Of a DNA stretch of 49,791 nucleotides, positions 32,802-40,583 are shown piece after piece. The stretch is from an uncultured Oscillospiraceae bacterium. Lineage in GTDB: Bacteria; Bacillota; Clostridia; Oscillospirales; Ruminococcaceae. Positions within the stretch are counted from its first letter, which is position 1; each line of letters opens with the position of its first letter. The stretch covers positions 1 to 49,791 of the forward strand of contig CATJLA010000166.1 of NCBI GenBank assembly GCA_949741215.1, in the 5' to 3' direction. The notes below the pieces were generated by a model. It saw nothing but the letters and a program-made list of their open reading frames with translations, had not been told where the DNA came from and ran no database searches. The translations under genes were made by a program, and so were the position numbers.

Positions 32802-33104
32802 ATGGAACTGGACAAGGATTTTCAGGCCCAGCTGGAAAAAAGGCTGGAGCAAATCGGGATGCTGGACGTCCCTACAGCTGCTTTTGCGGAGCAGGTAAAC
32901 CGATTTGGCGGGAAGGAAACGGTTGTGCGAATGCTCTCCCGAAGCCAGCTTTCCCCCGGGTTTGAAAAGCTGCGGGAGGCCGGCCGGCTAAAGCTTTCGG
33001 TAGAGGCACTGGTCATTCAGGGCAAATATGCCCCGCTGTTTGAGGACAGCACAGTGGATGAGGCCCTCGCCCGCCTGTTTGACGCCGGGTATTTTGCCGG
33101 TTAA
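32802..33104 (+). CDS. Small hypothetical protein
   Basis: 100 residues, soluble, alpha-helical by composition, no cysteines. It begins MELDKDFQAQLEKRLEQIGM and ends with a DEALARLFDAGYFAG segment. I do not recognise the family. The start at 32802 has GGAAAGG about 9 bases upstream. It lies between argS and a terminator, so it may be on the argS transcript. Its length and the well-placed ribosome site make it likely to be real. Confidence 0.65.
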   Translation: MELDKDFQAQLEKRLEQIGMLDVPTAAFAEQVNRFGGKETVVRMLSRSQLSPGFEKLREAGRLKLSVEALVIQGKYAPLFEDSTVDEALARLFDAGYFAG

Positions 33105-33145
33105 GCCATTTTTAAGCCTGTGGGACGAAGTATTCCACTTTTTCT

Positions 33146-33170
33146 CGGAAGGTTTGTGGAAAATCTTCCG
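33146..33170 (+). repeat. Hairpin related to the one behind spoVAE
   Basis: CGGAAG and CTTCCG arms around GTTTGTGGAAAAT. Arms and part of the loop match 7474-7498. Confidence 0.4.
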
Positions 33171-33183
33171 CTGATTGACATCA

Positions 33184-33225
33184 AAAAAACTCCCTCTCGC
33201 TTTTGCAGAAGAGGGAGTTTTTTTA
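33184..33225. terminator. Bidirectional intrinsic terminator
   Basis: AAAAAAACTCCCTCT and AGAGGGAGTTTTTTT arms around a 12-base loop, between the small plus-strand gene and the converging capA-like gene. T-runs exist on both strands. Confidence 0.85.
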
Positions 33226-33232
33226 CTGTTTT

Positions 33233-33292
33233 GGGGACAGGACTGCTCTTTTCAGTTTTGTGCCCGGGACTGCAAAGCAGCCGGTACGTCCC
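33233..33292 (+). repeat. Dispersed repeat, family A (paired ends)
   Basis: GGGGACAGGACTGC at 33233-33246 and GGTACGTCCCAAAA near 33283-33296 enclose TTTTGTGCCCGGGACTGC. It ends just behind the capA stop codon. Confidence 0.55.
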
Positions 33293-33300
33293 AAAAAAAA

Positions 33301-34662
33301 TTACGGGGCAGGCTCCTCGTCAGGGTTAGGGCCGGTGTCACTTTGGCTGGGGATGTCGTCCTGTTGGGGGGCAGAAGCGCTTTGCTCCCCAACAGGCTGC
33401 TGTGCTGAGGCAGAAAAGCTGTAGTTCAGGCAGTGGGCGCCCATAACCTCCTGCAAAAGAGCCTCAATCCAGGGGATAGAAAAGTCCCGGGTGCCCAGGT
33501 TGATAGTCCAGTGCTTTTCTGCCAGCTCAGAGGTATACTCCGCCAAGGGATAGAGGGTCAAATTATCATAATTGCGCTCGTAGTGGGTTACAATAGGGGT
33601 TAAAAACGGGTCGGTAAAAAAGATCTCTCCGGTTTCCAGGTTCTTCTTAATTTCCAGCTCCAAAATGCCGCTGATCAGATTATTGCCGGTGTTCTGGGCG
33701 GAAATAAAGTTGCCTAAAGAGTAGATCACGATAGTTTGGCCGTACTCGCCTACCCACTCTATGGGCTGCAGCACATGGGGATGCTGGCCCAGAATAATAT
33801 CCGCGCCCCAGTTTGCCATCTGGTGGGCAAGGTTCCGCTGGGCGTCGTTGACAATATGGGAGTTCTCGGTGCCCCAGTGGACCGAAACAATCACCACGTC
33901 CGCCAGCCGCCTGGCCTTTTCAATCTGATGCTGGATTTTATCCAGTTCGCTGGTGTAAATCAGTTGATAAGGGACGTCCGCACTGAGCTTTAAGCCGTTG
34001 GTATGCTCGGTAAAGGCTACCAAAGCCACCGAAATCCCGTTTTTGCTCAGCACCCGGATGTTTTCCATATCCGCTTCGTCCCGATAAAGCCCTGCCACTA
34101 CCAGATCATGCTGTTGCTGCTGCCGGTCCCAATAATCCAAGGTGGCGGCAATGCCCTGTGCGCCTTTGTCCAATGTGTGATTGTTGGATTGGGAAAACAG
34201 GTTAAAGCCCAGCTGGATCATGGTATCCCCTACCTGGGTAGGGGAGTTGAACAGAGGATAACTGGAGGGCTCAAATACATCGGAGGCCAGCAAAGTTTCC
34301 TGGTTCAAAAAGGCAAAATCCGCGCCCTCCAGCAGGGGGGCAATCCGCTCATAGGCAGGGTAAAAGTCATACCCCAGCTCTCCTTTTAGGGTAGAGCGTA
34401 TTGCCGCCTGCTGGTATATGACGTCGTGGATCAGGTTGTCTCCGGCTGCCTTTAAGGTTACCGTTACTTCGGGAGGCGGCGCAGGCTCTGAGCTTTCCGG
34501 CTCCGAAGAAGAGCCCTGCTGAGAGCCGGAGGCCGCCGAGCTGGATTCCGAGGAGCTTTGGGGCAGCTCCGGAATCTCCCGGGTGCAGCCGGCAGTACCA
34601 ACAATAAGGGAAAACCCTGTGATCAGGGCCAGCAGAAGAGAAGCAGTTTTTTTCAAATACAA
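33301..34662 (-). CDS. CapA family lipoprotein (poly-gamma-glutamate synthesis-type)
   Basis: 453 residues, exported lipoprotein: signal peptide with lipobox VGTAGC (Cys26), a Ser/Glu/Pro linker (about 30-65), then a metallophosphatase-like CapA domain with LKAAGDNLIHD, FLNQETLL, LFSQSNNHTLDKG, VIVSVHWGTENSHI and ADIILGQHPHVLQP. A Ser/Gln/Asp-rich tail ends the protein. CapA proteins take part in poly-gamma-glutamate export; stand-alone copies like this one, without capB/C, are of uncertain role and are also discussed as peptidoglycan- or nucleotide-acting phosphatases. Confidence 0.9.
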   Translation of the reverse strand: MYLKKTASLLLALITGFSLIVGTAGCTREIPELPQSSSESSSAASGSQQGSSSEPESSEPAPPPEVTVTLKAAGDNLIHDVIYQQAAIRSTLKGELGYDFYPAYERIAPLLEGADFAFLNQETLLASDVFEPSSYPLFNSPTQVGDTMIQLGFNLFSQSNNHTLDKGAQGIAATLDYWDRQQQQHDLVVAGLYRDEADMENIRVLSKNGISVALVAFTEHTNGLKLSADVPYQLIYTSELDKIQHQIEKARRLADVVIVSVHWGTENSHIVNDAQRNLAHQMANWGADIILGQHPHVLQPIEWVGEYGQTIVIYSLGNFISAQNTGNNLISGILELEIKKNLETGEIFFTDPFLTPIVTHYERNYDNLTLYPLAEYTSELAEKHWTINLGTRDFSIPWIEALLQEVMGAHCLNYSFSASAQQPVGEQSASAPQQDDIPSQSDTGPNPDEEPAP

Positions 34663-34713
34663 GCACCTGGCTTTCTTTTATGTAAATAAATGAGCGAGAA
34701 GCTACTATCCATT

Positions 34714-34742
34714 ACTATAGCGAAAAACAGCGGCTTCGTCAA
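34714..34742 (-). promoter_or_regulatory. Promoter of the capA-like gene
   Basis: Minus-strand TTGACG (34737-34742) and TATAGT (34714-34719), 17-base spacer, about 52 bases upstream of the start codon. Confidence 0.75.
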
Positions 34743-34780
34743 GATGCGACAAAGGATGGGAGTTTGTTCTGCAAGCGGCA

Positions 34781-34808
34781 GAACAAATGTTTCACGTGAA
34801 ACATTTTT
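34781..34808. promoter_or_regulatory. parS site 3 (ParB/Spo0J binding)
   Basis: TGTTTCACGTGAAACA at 34788-34803 in the same 28-base context as the other two sites, between the capA promoter and the end of the DUF3810 gene. An adjacent TTGTTCTGCAAGCGGCAGAACAA is a second inverted repeat (34764-34786). Confidence 0.85.
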
Positions 34809-34873
34809 AGGCAAGGCTCCTTCAAAGGCCGGAAGAAACCAAACCGGCAGTTCTGTCCTACAAAAAGCAGGCG

Positions 34874-35977
34874 TTAGGGGATGTTGTGCCGCACCCGGTA
34901 GTCTGCCAGCAGCAGGTCTACCATTCTGCCATAGCTTTTTACGCCGTCGGTTTGGCTGTTTACCTTCAAATAGGTATCGTTGACGGTTTCGGAAACCTTG
35001 GAGACAGTACCCTCGTGGGCGGCCCAATACTGGCTGTTGTACTGGAAGTCCCGCTGGACACCCGGCGCGTATTTTGCCGCCAGCAGGCAGAAGGTTTCGT
35101 AATCCGCACTATACAAGCTGTTCATGGAGTGAACCAGCGCCAGCATGACACCGCTGTATTCTACATCCATGTTGTCGGAAAGGCAGCAGGCCAGATAAGC
35201 CAGAAAATTGGCCTCGTCCTCCCGCATAAACCCCCGCAGGTGGGAAAGCTCGTGGCACATGGTAGCCGGGATGGTGTACTCCGGGGCAGCGGTGTTTATA
35301 TTGGCCTCAAAGGTGTAGGGGAAGAAAAAACCAGTGATTTGCGTATAGGACATCAGCGGGGACAAAAGCACAGGCTTTGGTTTCCCATACTCTCCGGCAA
35401 GCACCGGGTAATCCTGGCTTAAAAGCTCCATACAGCGGGCGGCCTCCTCTCCAGTTCCTTGAATGGTTTGGTTCAGGGCCATAACGCCGTTTTCCTCCCC
35501 CACCTGCTCCCGCAGGGTGTTGGCCCGGGCAATCAGCTCCTCACATAAGCCGGAAAGCTCCTGCACCGAAGAAGGGCGAAGCTCCAGACCGCTGTAGGTG
35601 GAAAAAGGGGTGCGATGATAATTTACCCCGCAGAACAGCACAAAAACCAAGTACAGCAGGCTGGCGAAAATGCCCAGATTCACTGCCCCCTGGTATAGAA
35701 TAAACAGCCGATCCAGCCGTTTATCAAACATATGGCGAAGCAGGACGACCAGGTAAATAAGTACCCCTGCTACAACGGCGGCCAGCAGCAGCTCCGCCAC
35801 AGAAAAAGGCACTGTGTTGGAAAGCCGGTTGACCGTTTGGGAAAGCCCGGGGTACAGCCAAGCGGCATACCAGCTGTCTACCCAGTGGGGAAAGGCGGCG
35901 GCCAGCCAGCTGATCAGCAAGGTGAGGGGGAAAGCCAGCAGCAGCCAAAGCCGCTTTAGCAGATACTTTTTCTTCAT
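34874..35977 (-). CDS. DUF3810 membrane metalloprotein
   Basis: 367 residues. Three membrane segments in the first about 120 residues, then an extracytoplasmic domain with the zinc-metalloprotease motif HELSH at about 242-246 and MREDEANFLAYLA just behind, supplying a likely third ligand. The family (DUF3810) has no assigned substrate. The start at 35977 is chosen because it gives MKKKYLLKRLW and a normal first membrane segment, with GGAAAGGA upstream; 84 bases of extra frame upstream look non-coding. Confidence 0.85.
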   Translation of the reverse strand: MKKKYLLKRLWLLLAFPLTLLISWLAAAFPHWVDSWYAAWLYPGLSQTVNRLSNTVPFSVAELLLAAVVAGVLIYLVVLLRHMFDKRLDRLFILYQGAVNLGIFASLLYLVFVLFCGVNYHRTPFSTYSGLELRPSSVQELSGLCEELIARANTLREQVGEENGVMALNQTIQGTGEEAARCMELLSQDYPVLAGEYGKPKPVLLSPLMSYTQITGFFFPYTFEANINTAAPEYTIPATMCHELSHLRGFMREDEANFLAYLACCLSDNMDVEYSGVMLALVHSMNSLYSADYETFCLLAAKYAPGVQRDFQYNSQYWAAHEGTVSKVSETVNDTYLKVNSQTDGVKSYGRMVDLLLADYRVRHNIP

Positions 35978-36184
35978 AAAGGGGGATCGTCCTTTCCTTG
36001 AAATTGAGGAGGGGCTTGGCCATAAGCCCGGAGAAAATAAGGCTGCTGTGACGTCCTGCAAAAAAGAGGCTTTGCGCCCCGGCCCCAGCCGCCGGGATAT
36101 GGAAAAGGATTCCGGAAAAACTGCCCGGAACCCTTTTGTCCTAATTCCAAATGACGTATTATACGATAAGTTGAAAACGTGCAG

Positions 36185-36646
36185 TTATTTGTTTGCAGCA
36201 GTGTATTCCATCCGCAAAAGATACTGGGTGGTGCCCGGCTCTAAGCGGCGCTCCCCGGTGGGGGAAAAGCCGCGGGCCTTATAAAAGCCCAAAGCTTTTT
36301 CGTTTTGCTCCAGCACCCATAAAAAACGGGCGCCTTGCTTAAGCGCAAAGGACAAAAGCGCCGAGCCGATGCCTTCTCCCTGAAAAAAAGGGTCAATATA
36401 CAGCTGCTGCAGCTCGGTTCCCTGCAAATGAACCAGCCCTTTCACAAAGGGGTTATCATACACCCAAAGGCCGGCCAGCTTTTCCGGGTGAGAAAGGTAC
36501 TCCTGCGCCAAGGGAAGCACCTGCATTTCCCCAAAGGAAACCAGGTCGTTTTGAAAGATAGGGCGGTAGGCGGCGCGCTTTGCAAAAATCAAAATTTCCG
36601 CCAGGCGGGAGGCGTCCTCCTTAGCGGCTTTCCGGATGACTTCCAT
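36185..36646 (-). CDS. GNAT family N-acetyltransferase
   Basis: 153 residues, acetyl-CoA dependent. It has a GNAT core: LYIDPFFQGEGIGSALLSFA (motif A, Q/RxxGxG/A) and NEKALGFYKARGF (motif B). The start at 36646 (MEVIRKAAKEDASRL) has GGGGAG 8 bases before it. It is 16 bases behind the Smr gene and so probably third in the operon. Substrate unknown. Confidence 0.88.
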   Translation of the reverse strand: MEVIRKAAKEDASRLAEILIFAKRAAYRPIFQNDLVSFGEMQVLPLAQEYLSHPEKLAGLWVYDNPFVKGLVHLQGTELQQLYIDPFFQGEGIGSALLSFALKQGARFLWVLEQNEKALGFYKARGFSPTGERRLEPGTTQYLLRMEYTAANK

Positions 36647-36662
36647 ACTGACTCCCCTTATA

Positions 36663-37004
36663 TTACAATACGACAATAGTGATCCCATGATTGCAGCGGG
36701 TATAATCCGAGTCCTTGGAAAGAGAGGGCTCTGCCGCAAGGGCTGTGCGGGCAGCAGCCGAAAATGGGGAGAAATCCTCCCCTGGCACAAACTCCTTGAT
36801 CTGCCCCGCAGCCCTTTTGGCAGCCAGCTCCTGACGCAGGCGGGTACGCAGTACGCCGCCCCGGCCGGAGGAACCGTAGCCGTGGATGATCTTAATAACC
36901 GGGCAGCGATAGGCTTTGGCGGAACGGAGGGCCTGCTCCAGCAGGGGAACAGCCTGGGCTGCGGTGGGCATTCCCTGCTCCAGGTTGACGGTACGGTAGG
37001 CCAT
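36663..37004 (-). CDS. Small MutS-related (Smr) domain protein
   Basis: 113 residues. An Smr domain: VNLEQGMPTAAQAVPLLEQA, then VIKIIHGYGSSGRGGVLR (the HGxGxG motif of Smr nucleases), then the basic RLRQEL helix. It has no MutS part, so it is a stand-alone Smr protein, as seen in ribosome-collision or RNA-cleaving factors. The start at 37004 has AAAGGAG. It lies between the membrane hydrolase and the GNAT gene on the minus strand. Confidence 0.85.
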   Translation of the reverse strand: MAYRTVNLEQGMPTAAQAVPLLEQALRSAKAYRCPVIKIIHGYGSSGRGGVLRTRLRQELAAKRAAGQIKEFVPGEDFSPFSAAARTALAAEPSLSKDSDYTRCNHGITIVVL

Positions 37005-37090
37005 TGATGATGCTCCTTTGTTTGGAATGGAAAATGAGGCTTTGCAACACAGGCAGGCGCGACGTCCCACAGGAAAAAGATATGCAACCG

Positions 37091-38740
37091 TTATGTAAGC
37101 AGTACCGAGCAGAATACCCCTACTGTTCCAAACAAAAAGGAGGAGGAAAGCCCCGCCAGCAGCGGACTTGCCGAAAGACGCCGTACAATGCTGCCTGTAC
37201 ATAGAGAGAATACCAGCAGAATCAGGTTGACCAGCGAGTTCCAAAAGCTGGTATAAGCCCCGCCCAACAGGTGAAACAGGGGGATAATCCAATAAGGCAG
37301 CAGGAACACCGCCCAGGCTGCGGGCTTGCTCCAAAAGGGCAGCTTGGCCTGCTCCAAGGCAATGGTTTCATAGTGAAAAAAGAAGCAGCCAAAGCCCATC
37401 AGCAAGGTAGTAAGCAGCAGCCAGAGAATTCTGGTAACGGAGAAATTTGCCCGGTAAAACCCAGAGGAAGCCAATACTGTAACGACAGCCGCCACAACAA
37501 TCAGGATAAACAACCCGGAACAGCTGCGGATCGGGTAAATTCCATGAGAACAGGAAAGCGGCTTGCGGTTGGTTCCGGGCAGGATTTTGCATTGGTACAA
37601 AACCAGCAGCAGCAGTCCACAGCTGCACATCAGGCAGACGGAAAACAGGCTGAAAGCAGGCTGTCCGCCGGGAAGCAGCCCTAAAAGCCCCTGGAGAGGC
37701 ATTACCAAAAGCAGGCTGCAAAGCCAAACCGGTATCCTCCAAAGCAAAAATTGGGGCAGAGAGGTTATTTCGGTTTTGGTACGGCAGGCATCCGGGTCAC
37801 CATAACGGTTTGCGGCAAACAAGCTGCCCAGCAGTACTGTCATACCAAGGCTTAAGGCTAAACCAATCCAGCATAGCCGCCGGCCCAAGGGCACAAAGCT
37901 TTGGGAGGAAATGGTGCGCAGGTTCAAGGTGTTGCGCAGCCATTCCTTCATCTCTTGAAGAATTTTCCCCGACGATGTTTGAAAGCTGTGGAATACCCCC
38001 GGCACTATTGTAAGGGAAATATTGCCGTCAATACCGCCCCCCGGTTCCCCTTTTTCCAGCGACGGCACAGCGCCGGTAAGCTTTTGGTACAGCAGGGAGA
38101 GAGACTCCGGTGTGGCAAGGTCGTCCTTCCAGCTGCCGATAATCTGCATGGGAACTTGAATGCTGCTTTGGTTCAGGCGGGAAACCCAGCCCTCTGCAGT
38201 GTCGTCTATAACCGAGAGGTAGACCGAGTGGGTGTTTTCATCCAGGTTAATCTGTGGGGCGATCAATACAGCGCCTTGGCAGCCTTGTCCCTCCTGCAGC
38301 AGCTCTAAAATAACTCGGGCGCCAAAACCGTGGCCTATCAAAATAATCTGCTCGTCGGAGTAGCTCAGCCTGCTTTTCAGCTCGGCAATACCGGCGGAAA
38401 GCTCCCGCTTCATCTGGGCCAACCGCTGCTGGTCCGAAAGCCGGAGGGAGGAGGACGCCCCGTGGCCGGAATAATCCAGAGTAAGCACGTGACCACCACC
38501 ATCCCGCAGCTCCCGCACGATGGGGCGCAGGCTTACCTGGTCGGCGCCAAAATCCCCTGCCACCACCACCCCAAAGGGCTTGGAGCCCCTGTAAAAGGTG
38601 GCGGAAAGGCTTTGCTCCTCTACCTGCAGCTCTACCGGCTGGCCGGCGGCAATCAGGGGGTAATCCAGCGCAGCCAAGCCAATCAGGCATACGGTAAACA
38701 GGGATACAAATATCCAGAAGAAAAATCTTGCCCCTTTCAA
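37091..38740 (-). CDS. Alpha/beta-hydrolase fused to a polytopic membrane domain, nucleophile replaced
   Basis: 549 residues. One N-terminal membrane anchor, an alpha/beta-hydrolase domain (about 35-280) and about eight membrane segments to the end. The hydrolase part has the fold markers VLTLDYSGHGASSS, a plausible acid in SWKDDLATPE and a His in PGVFHSF, but the nucleophile elbow reads LIGHGFGARV instead of GxSxG: the serine codon is GGT glycine, one base from AGT. It may be catalytically dead and act as a binding or channel protein, or the change could be recent. The start is TTG at 38740 with GAGGGG. First gene of the operon. Confidence 0.8.
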   Translation of the reverse strand: MKGARFFFWIFVSLFTVCLIGLAALDYPLIAAGQPVELQVEEQSLSATFYRGSKPFGVVVAGDFGADQVSLRPIVRELRDGGGHVLTLDYSGHGASSSLRLSDQQRLAQMKRELSAGIAELKSRLSYSDEQIILIGHGFGARVILELLQEGQGCQGAVLIAPQINLDENTHSVYLSVIDDTAEGWVSRLNQSSIQVPMQIIGSWKDDLATPESLSLLYQKLTGAVPSLEKGEPGGGIDGNISLTIVPGVFHSFQTSSGKILQEMKEWLRNTLNLRTISSQSFVPLGRRLCWIGLALSLGMTVLLGSLFAANRYGDPDACRTKTEITSLPQFLLWRIPVWLCSLLLVMPLQGLLGLLPGGQPAFSLFSVCLMCSCGLLLLVLYQCKILPGTNRKPLSCSHGIYPIRSCSGLFILIVVAAVVTVLASSGFYRANFSVTRILWLLLTTLLMGFGCFFFHYETIALEQAKLPFWSKPAAWAVFLLPYWIIPLFHLLGGAYTSFWNSLVNLILLVFSLCTGSIVRRLSASPLLAGLSSSFLFGTVGVFCSVLLT

Positions 38741-38915
38741 AAAATCCCCTCTTCTCTATTGGTTTTGCGGACGTCCTGCAAGCGGGCAATTATGCGCACC
38801 ACAGCAGGCAAGCCTTATTGGGAGGTAGCAACTGATCAGAGCAGCCATGTCCCTAAAAAGGCTTTCAGGTAATTCCAAGCCGGATTTTGCACCGGCAATT
38901 TTGCATATTGGAATC
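38741..38915. other. Leader region upstream of the hydrolase gene, no gene seen
   Basis: Holds a GACGTCCTGCA word at 38770-38780 followed by AAGCGGGCAA, then unstructured sequence. This 175-base leader lies between the promoter and the TTG start. Confidence 0.4.
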
Positions 38916-38924
38916 ATTATAACA
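38916..38924 (-). promoter_or_regulatory. Extended -10 promoter of the hydrolase operon
   Basis: On the minus strand TGTTATAAT, an extended -10 box with a perfect TATAAT at 38916-38921. The -35 region (CTGCAA) is weak. Confidence 0.55.
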
Positions 38925-39019
38925 CAAAACGGAGCTGTTTGCAGTATTTTTTAGATATTTTTCAGGGAATTTGTCAAAAAATTGGGCATCCTTTTTTTGA
39001 CAGCAGTGAAAAGGGCAGC

Positions 39020-39052
39020 AAAAAAGCCCTGAGGAAATCTCCCCAGGGCTTT
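39020..39052 (-). terminator. Intrinsic terminator of rplJL
   Basis: On the minus strand AAAGCCCTGGGG and CCTCAGGGCTTTTTT form a strong stem followed by a T-run, 26 bases behind the rplL stop codon. Normally rpoB would follow here. Confidence 0.85.
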
Positions 39053-39077
39053 CTATCTAATTGATTGACAGCTAAAA

Positions 39078-39455
39078 TTACTTCAGCTCAACCTTAGCGC
39101 CGGCATCCTCCAGCTTCTTCTTGATTTCCTCAGCATCAGCCTTGGAAGCAGCTTCCTTCAGGGTCTTAGGAGCGTTGTCAACCAGATCCTTTGCTTCCTT
39201 CAGGCCCAGGCCGGTGATCTCCTTCACCAGCTTGATCACGTTCATCTTGCTTGCGCCAGCCTCAGCCAGCACTACGTCAAACTCGGTCTTCTCCTCAGCA
39301 GCAGGAGCAGCAGCGGCAGGAGCAGCAGCAACAGCAACAGGAGCAGCAGCGGAAACGCCGAACTCCTCCTCCAGAGCCTTTACCAGCTCGGAGAGCTCCA
39401 GAACGGTCAGGGATTTAACGGTTTCAATCAGATTTAATACTTTCTCAGAAGCCAT
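39078..39455 (-). CDS. rplL: 50S ribosomal protein L7/L12
   Basis: 125 residues; stalk protein that recruits translation factors. The N-terminal dimerisation part ([19 protein letters not shown]), an Ala/Pro-rich hinge (about 35-55) and the conserved C-terminal domain ([19 protein letters not shown]) are complete. It lies 42 bases behind rplJ and ends in a strong terminator. Confidence 0.98.
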   Translation of the reverse strand: MASEKVLNLIETVKSLTVLELSELVKALEEEFGVSAAAPVAVAAAPAAAAPAAEEKTEFDVVLAEAGASKMNVIKLVKEITGLGLKEAKDLVDNAPKTLKEAASKADAEEIKKKLEDAGAKVELK

Positions 39456-39497
39456 GATATTTTACCTCCAAATAATTTTCATTTTTAGGCGCTCAAA

Positions 39498-40031
39498 TTA
39501 TGCGCCCTGTTTTTCAGCGATTGCGTTAAGCGCAACCACCAGACCCCGCAGATTGGCGTTAAGCACATTGGCAAAGCCGGAAATCGGTGCATTGAGGGAG
39601 CCCAGAACCTTGGCCACCAGCACTTCTCTGCTGGGCAGCTTAGCCAGCTCATTTACGCCGGCAGCATCCAAAGCCTTACCTTCCACAAAGCCTGCTTTTA
39701 CAGTGAACTTATCCTTAGAATCCTCAGCAAACTTAGCCAGAATCTTGGCAGCTGCAACCGGGTCCTCCTTGCTCACAGCCAAAGCCGTGGTGCCCTCCAG
39801 AACCTTAGTAAGCTCCTCGTAACCAACCTCGTTCATAGCAAAGCGAAGCATGGTGTTCTTTACTACAAAGTAATCCACCCCAGCCTCCCGCAGCTCTTTA
39901 CGAAGCTTGGTATCCTCTGCAACGGTGATGCCCTTATAATCAACCAGAACACCTGCAACAGATTCTTCCAGTTTTGCTTTCAGATCAGCAACCAGCTGCT
40001 GTTTCTGCTGTAAAACCTTCTCACTTGGCAA
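39498..40031 (-). CDS. rplJ: 50S ribosomal protein L10
   Basis: 177 residues; base of the ribosomal stalk, binding 23S rRNA and L7/L12 dimers, and autoregulator of its own mRNA through the leader upstream. The N-terminal part (LVDYKGITVAEDTKLRKEL) and the C-terminal helix that binds L7/L12 are present. The start codon is TTG at 40031 with AGGAGG; no ATG alternative keeps the N terminus. It follows a 350-base leader. Confidence 0.97.
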   Translation of the reverse strand: MPSEKVLQQKQQLVADLKAKLEESVAGVLVDYKGITVAEDTKLRKELREAGVDYFVVKNTMLRFAMNEVGYEELTKVLEGTTALAVSKEDPVAAAKILAKFAEDSKDKFTVKAGFVEGKALDAAGVNELAKLPSREVLVAKVLGSLNAPISGFANVLNANLRGLVVALNAIAEKQGA

Positions 40032-40142
40032 ATCGATTCACCTCCTGCTAAATCGGCGAGTTCGCCGGAATAAAACTGCGGGTAAAAAGCGGCAAGCCTC
40101 TGCCCGCTGTTTTTTCAATCACCCGCCTTTTCCCATCTCCGG

Positions 40143-40208
40143 GGGGACGTAACTGCCGCTTTATGCCCTTAAAGGCAGCCCACAGGCTTCCAGCTTCCGG
40201 GACGTCCC
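40143..40208 (+). repeat. Dispersed repeat, family A (paired ends) inside the L10 leader
   Basis: GGGGACGTAACTGCCGCTTT at 40143-40162 and GGGACGTCCC at 40199-40208 (followed by AAAAAA) enclose a 36-base spacer between the L10 attenuator and the rplJ start. It must be transcribed in the rplJ leader whenever the attenuator is read through. Confidence 0.6.
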
Positions 40209-40257
40209 AAAAAAGGGAAACCCCGCGCCTACCTTAAAGGAAAACAGCCGCACCCGG

Positions 40258-40298
40258 CAAAAGAAAAAGGCTCCTCCGTCAATCCGGAAAAGAGCCTT
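40258..40298 (-). terminator. Attenuator in the L10 leader
   Basis: On the minus strand AAGGCTC and GAGCCTT pair around an inner TCCG/CGGA stem, followed by TTTTTCTTTT. It lies directly behind the L10-binding leader, as expected of an L10-regulated attenuator. Confidence 0.8.
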
Positions 40299-40299
40299 G

Positions 40300-40389
40300 T
40301 TATTACAAAAAAGCATCTCTTCCTCGGCAGGCGGGCAAACACCCTTTCATCCCCCAAGAGGGAACCTGCTGTCTTTGGATTCAACAGCC
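40300..40389 (-). ncRNA. Ribosomal protein L10 leader
   Basis: The transcript from the promoter at 40395 begins with the conserved L10 leader words GACAGCAGGTT, then GGTGTTTGCCCGCCTGCCGAGG-type sequence (CCTGCCGAGG), which form the kink-turn structure bound by L10/L7-L12. The attenuator hairpin follows. Recognition is from the two conserved halves; the full fold was not computed. Confidence 0.8.
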
Positions 40390-40394
40390 CTTAT

Positions 40395-40423
40395 AGTATA
40401 AAAGAAAAACCTCCTGTTGTCAA
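40395..40423 (-). promoter_or_regulatory. Promoter of rplJL
   Basis: Perfect TTGACA (40418-40423) and TATACT (40395-40400) with a 17-base spacer on the minus strand. Confidence 0.85.
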
Positions 40424-40433
40424 GAGGTTTTTC
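40404..40433. terminator. Terminator hairpin overlapping the rplJ promoter
   Basis: On the minus strand AAAAACCTC and GAGGTTTTT pair around TTGACAACAG, followed by CTTTT. The -35 box of the rplJ promoter lies in the loop, so the same bases serve as terminator of the small membrane protein gene upstream and as promoter of rplJ. Confidence 0.7.
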
Positions 40434-40439
40434 CTTTAA

Positions 40440-40583
40440 AATCATCGCCGGCCAAAAAATTTCCGTACTTCGTCGCCTTTTGGCGGCTACTTTTCCCGGC
40501 CGGGGATCCCTGCTCCTTATGTAAGCGAAAACGCCTCGGGAACAGGGCGATGAAATATCAAAATAAAAAACAAACTAAAATCC
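40440..40583. other. Intergenic stretch behind the DUF4870-like gene
   Basis: No gene. GCCGGCC (40448-40454) and CCGGCCGGGG (40497-40506) could pair over a long loop; a CGCCTTTTGGCG hairpin lies between. Confidence 0.35.

Noticed and set aside
33301-34662. Poly-gamma-glutamate capsule operon
   Set aside because: Only a CapA-like lipoprotein is present, without capB, capC or capE.
36647-37087. N-terminal extension of the GNAT gene through the Smr gene
   Set aside because: It overlaps the complete Smr gene in another frame; a ribosome site and normal GNAT start lie at 36646.
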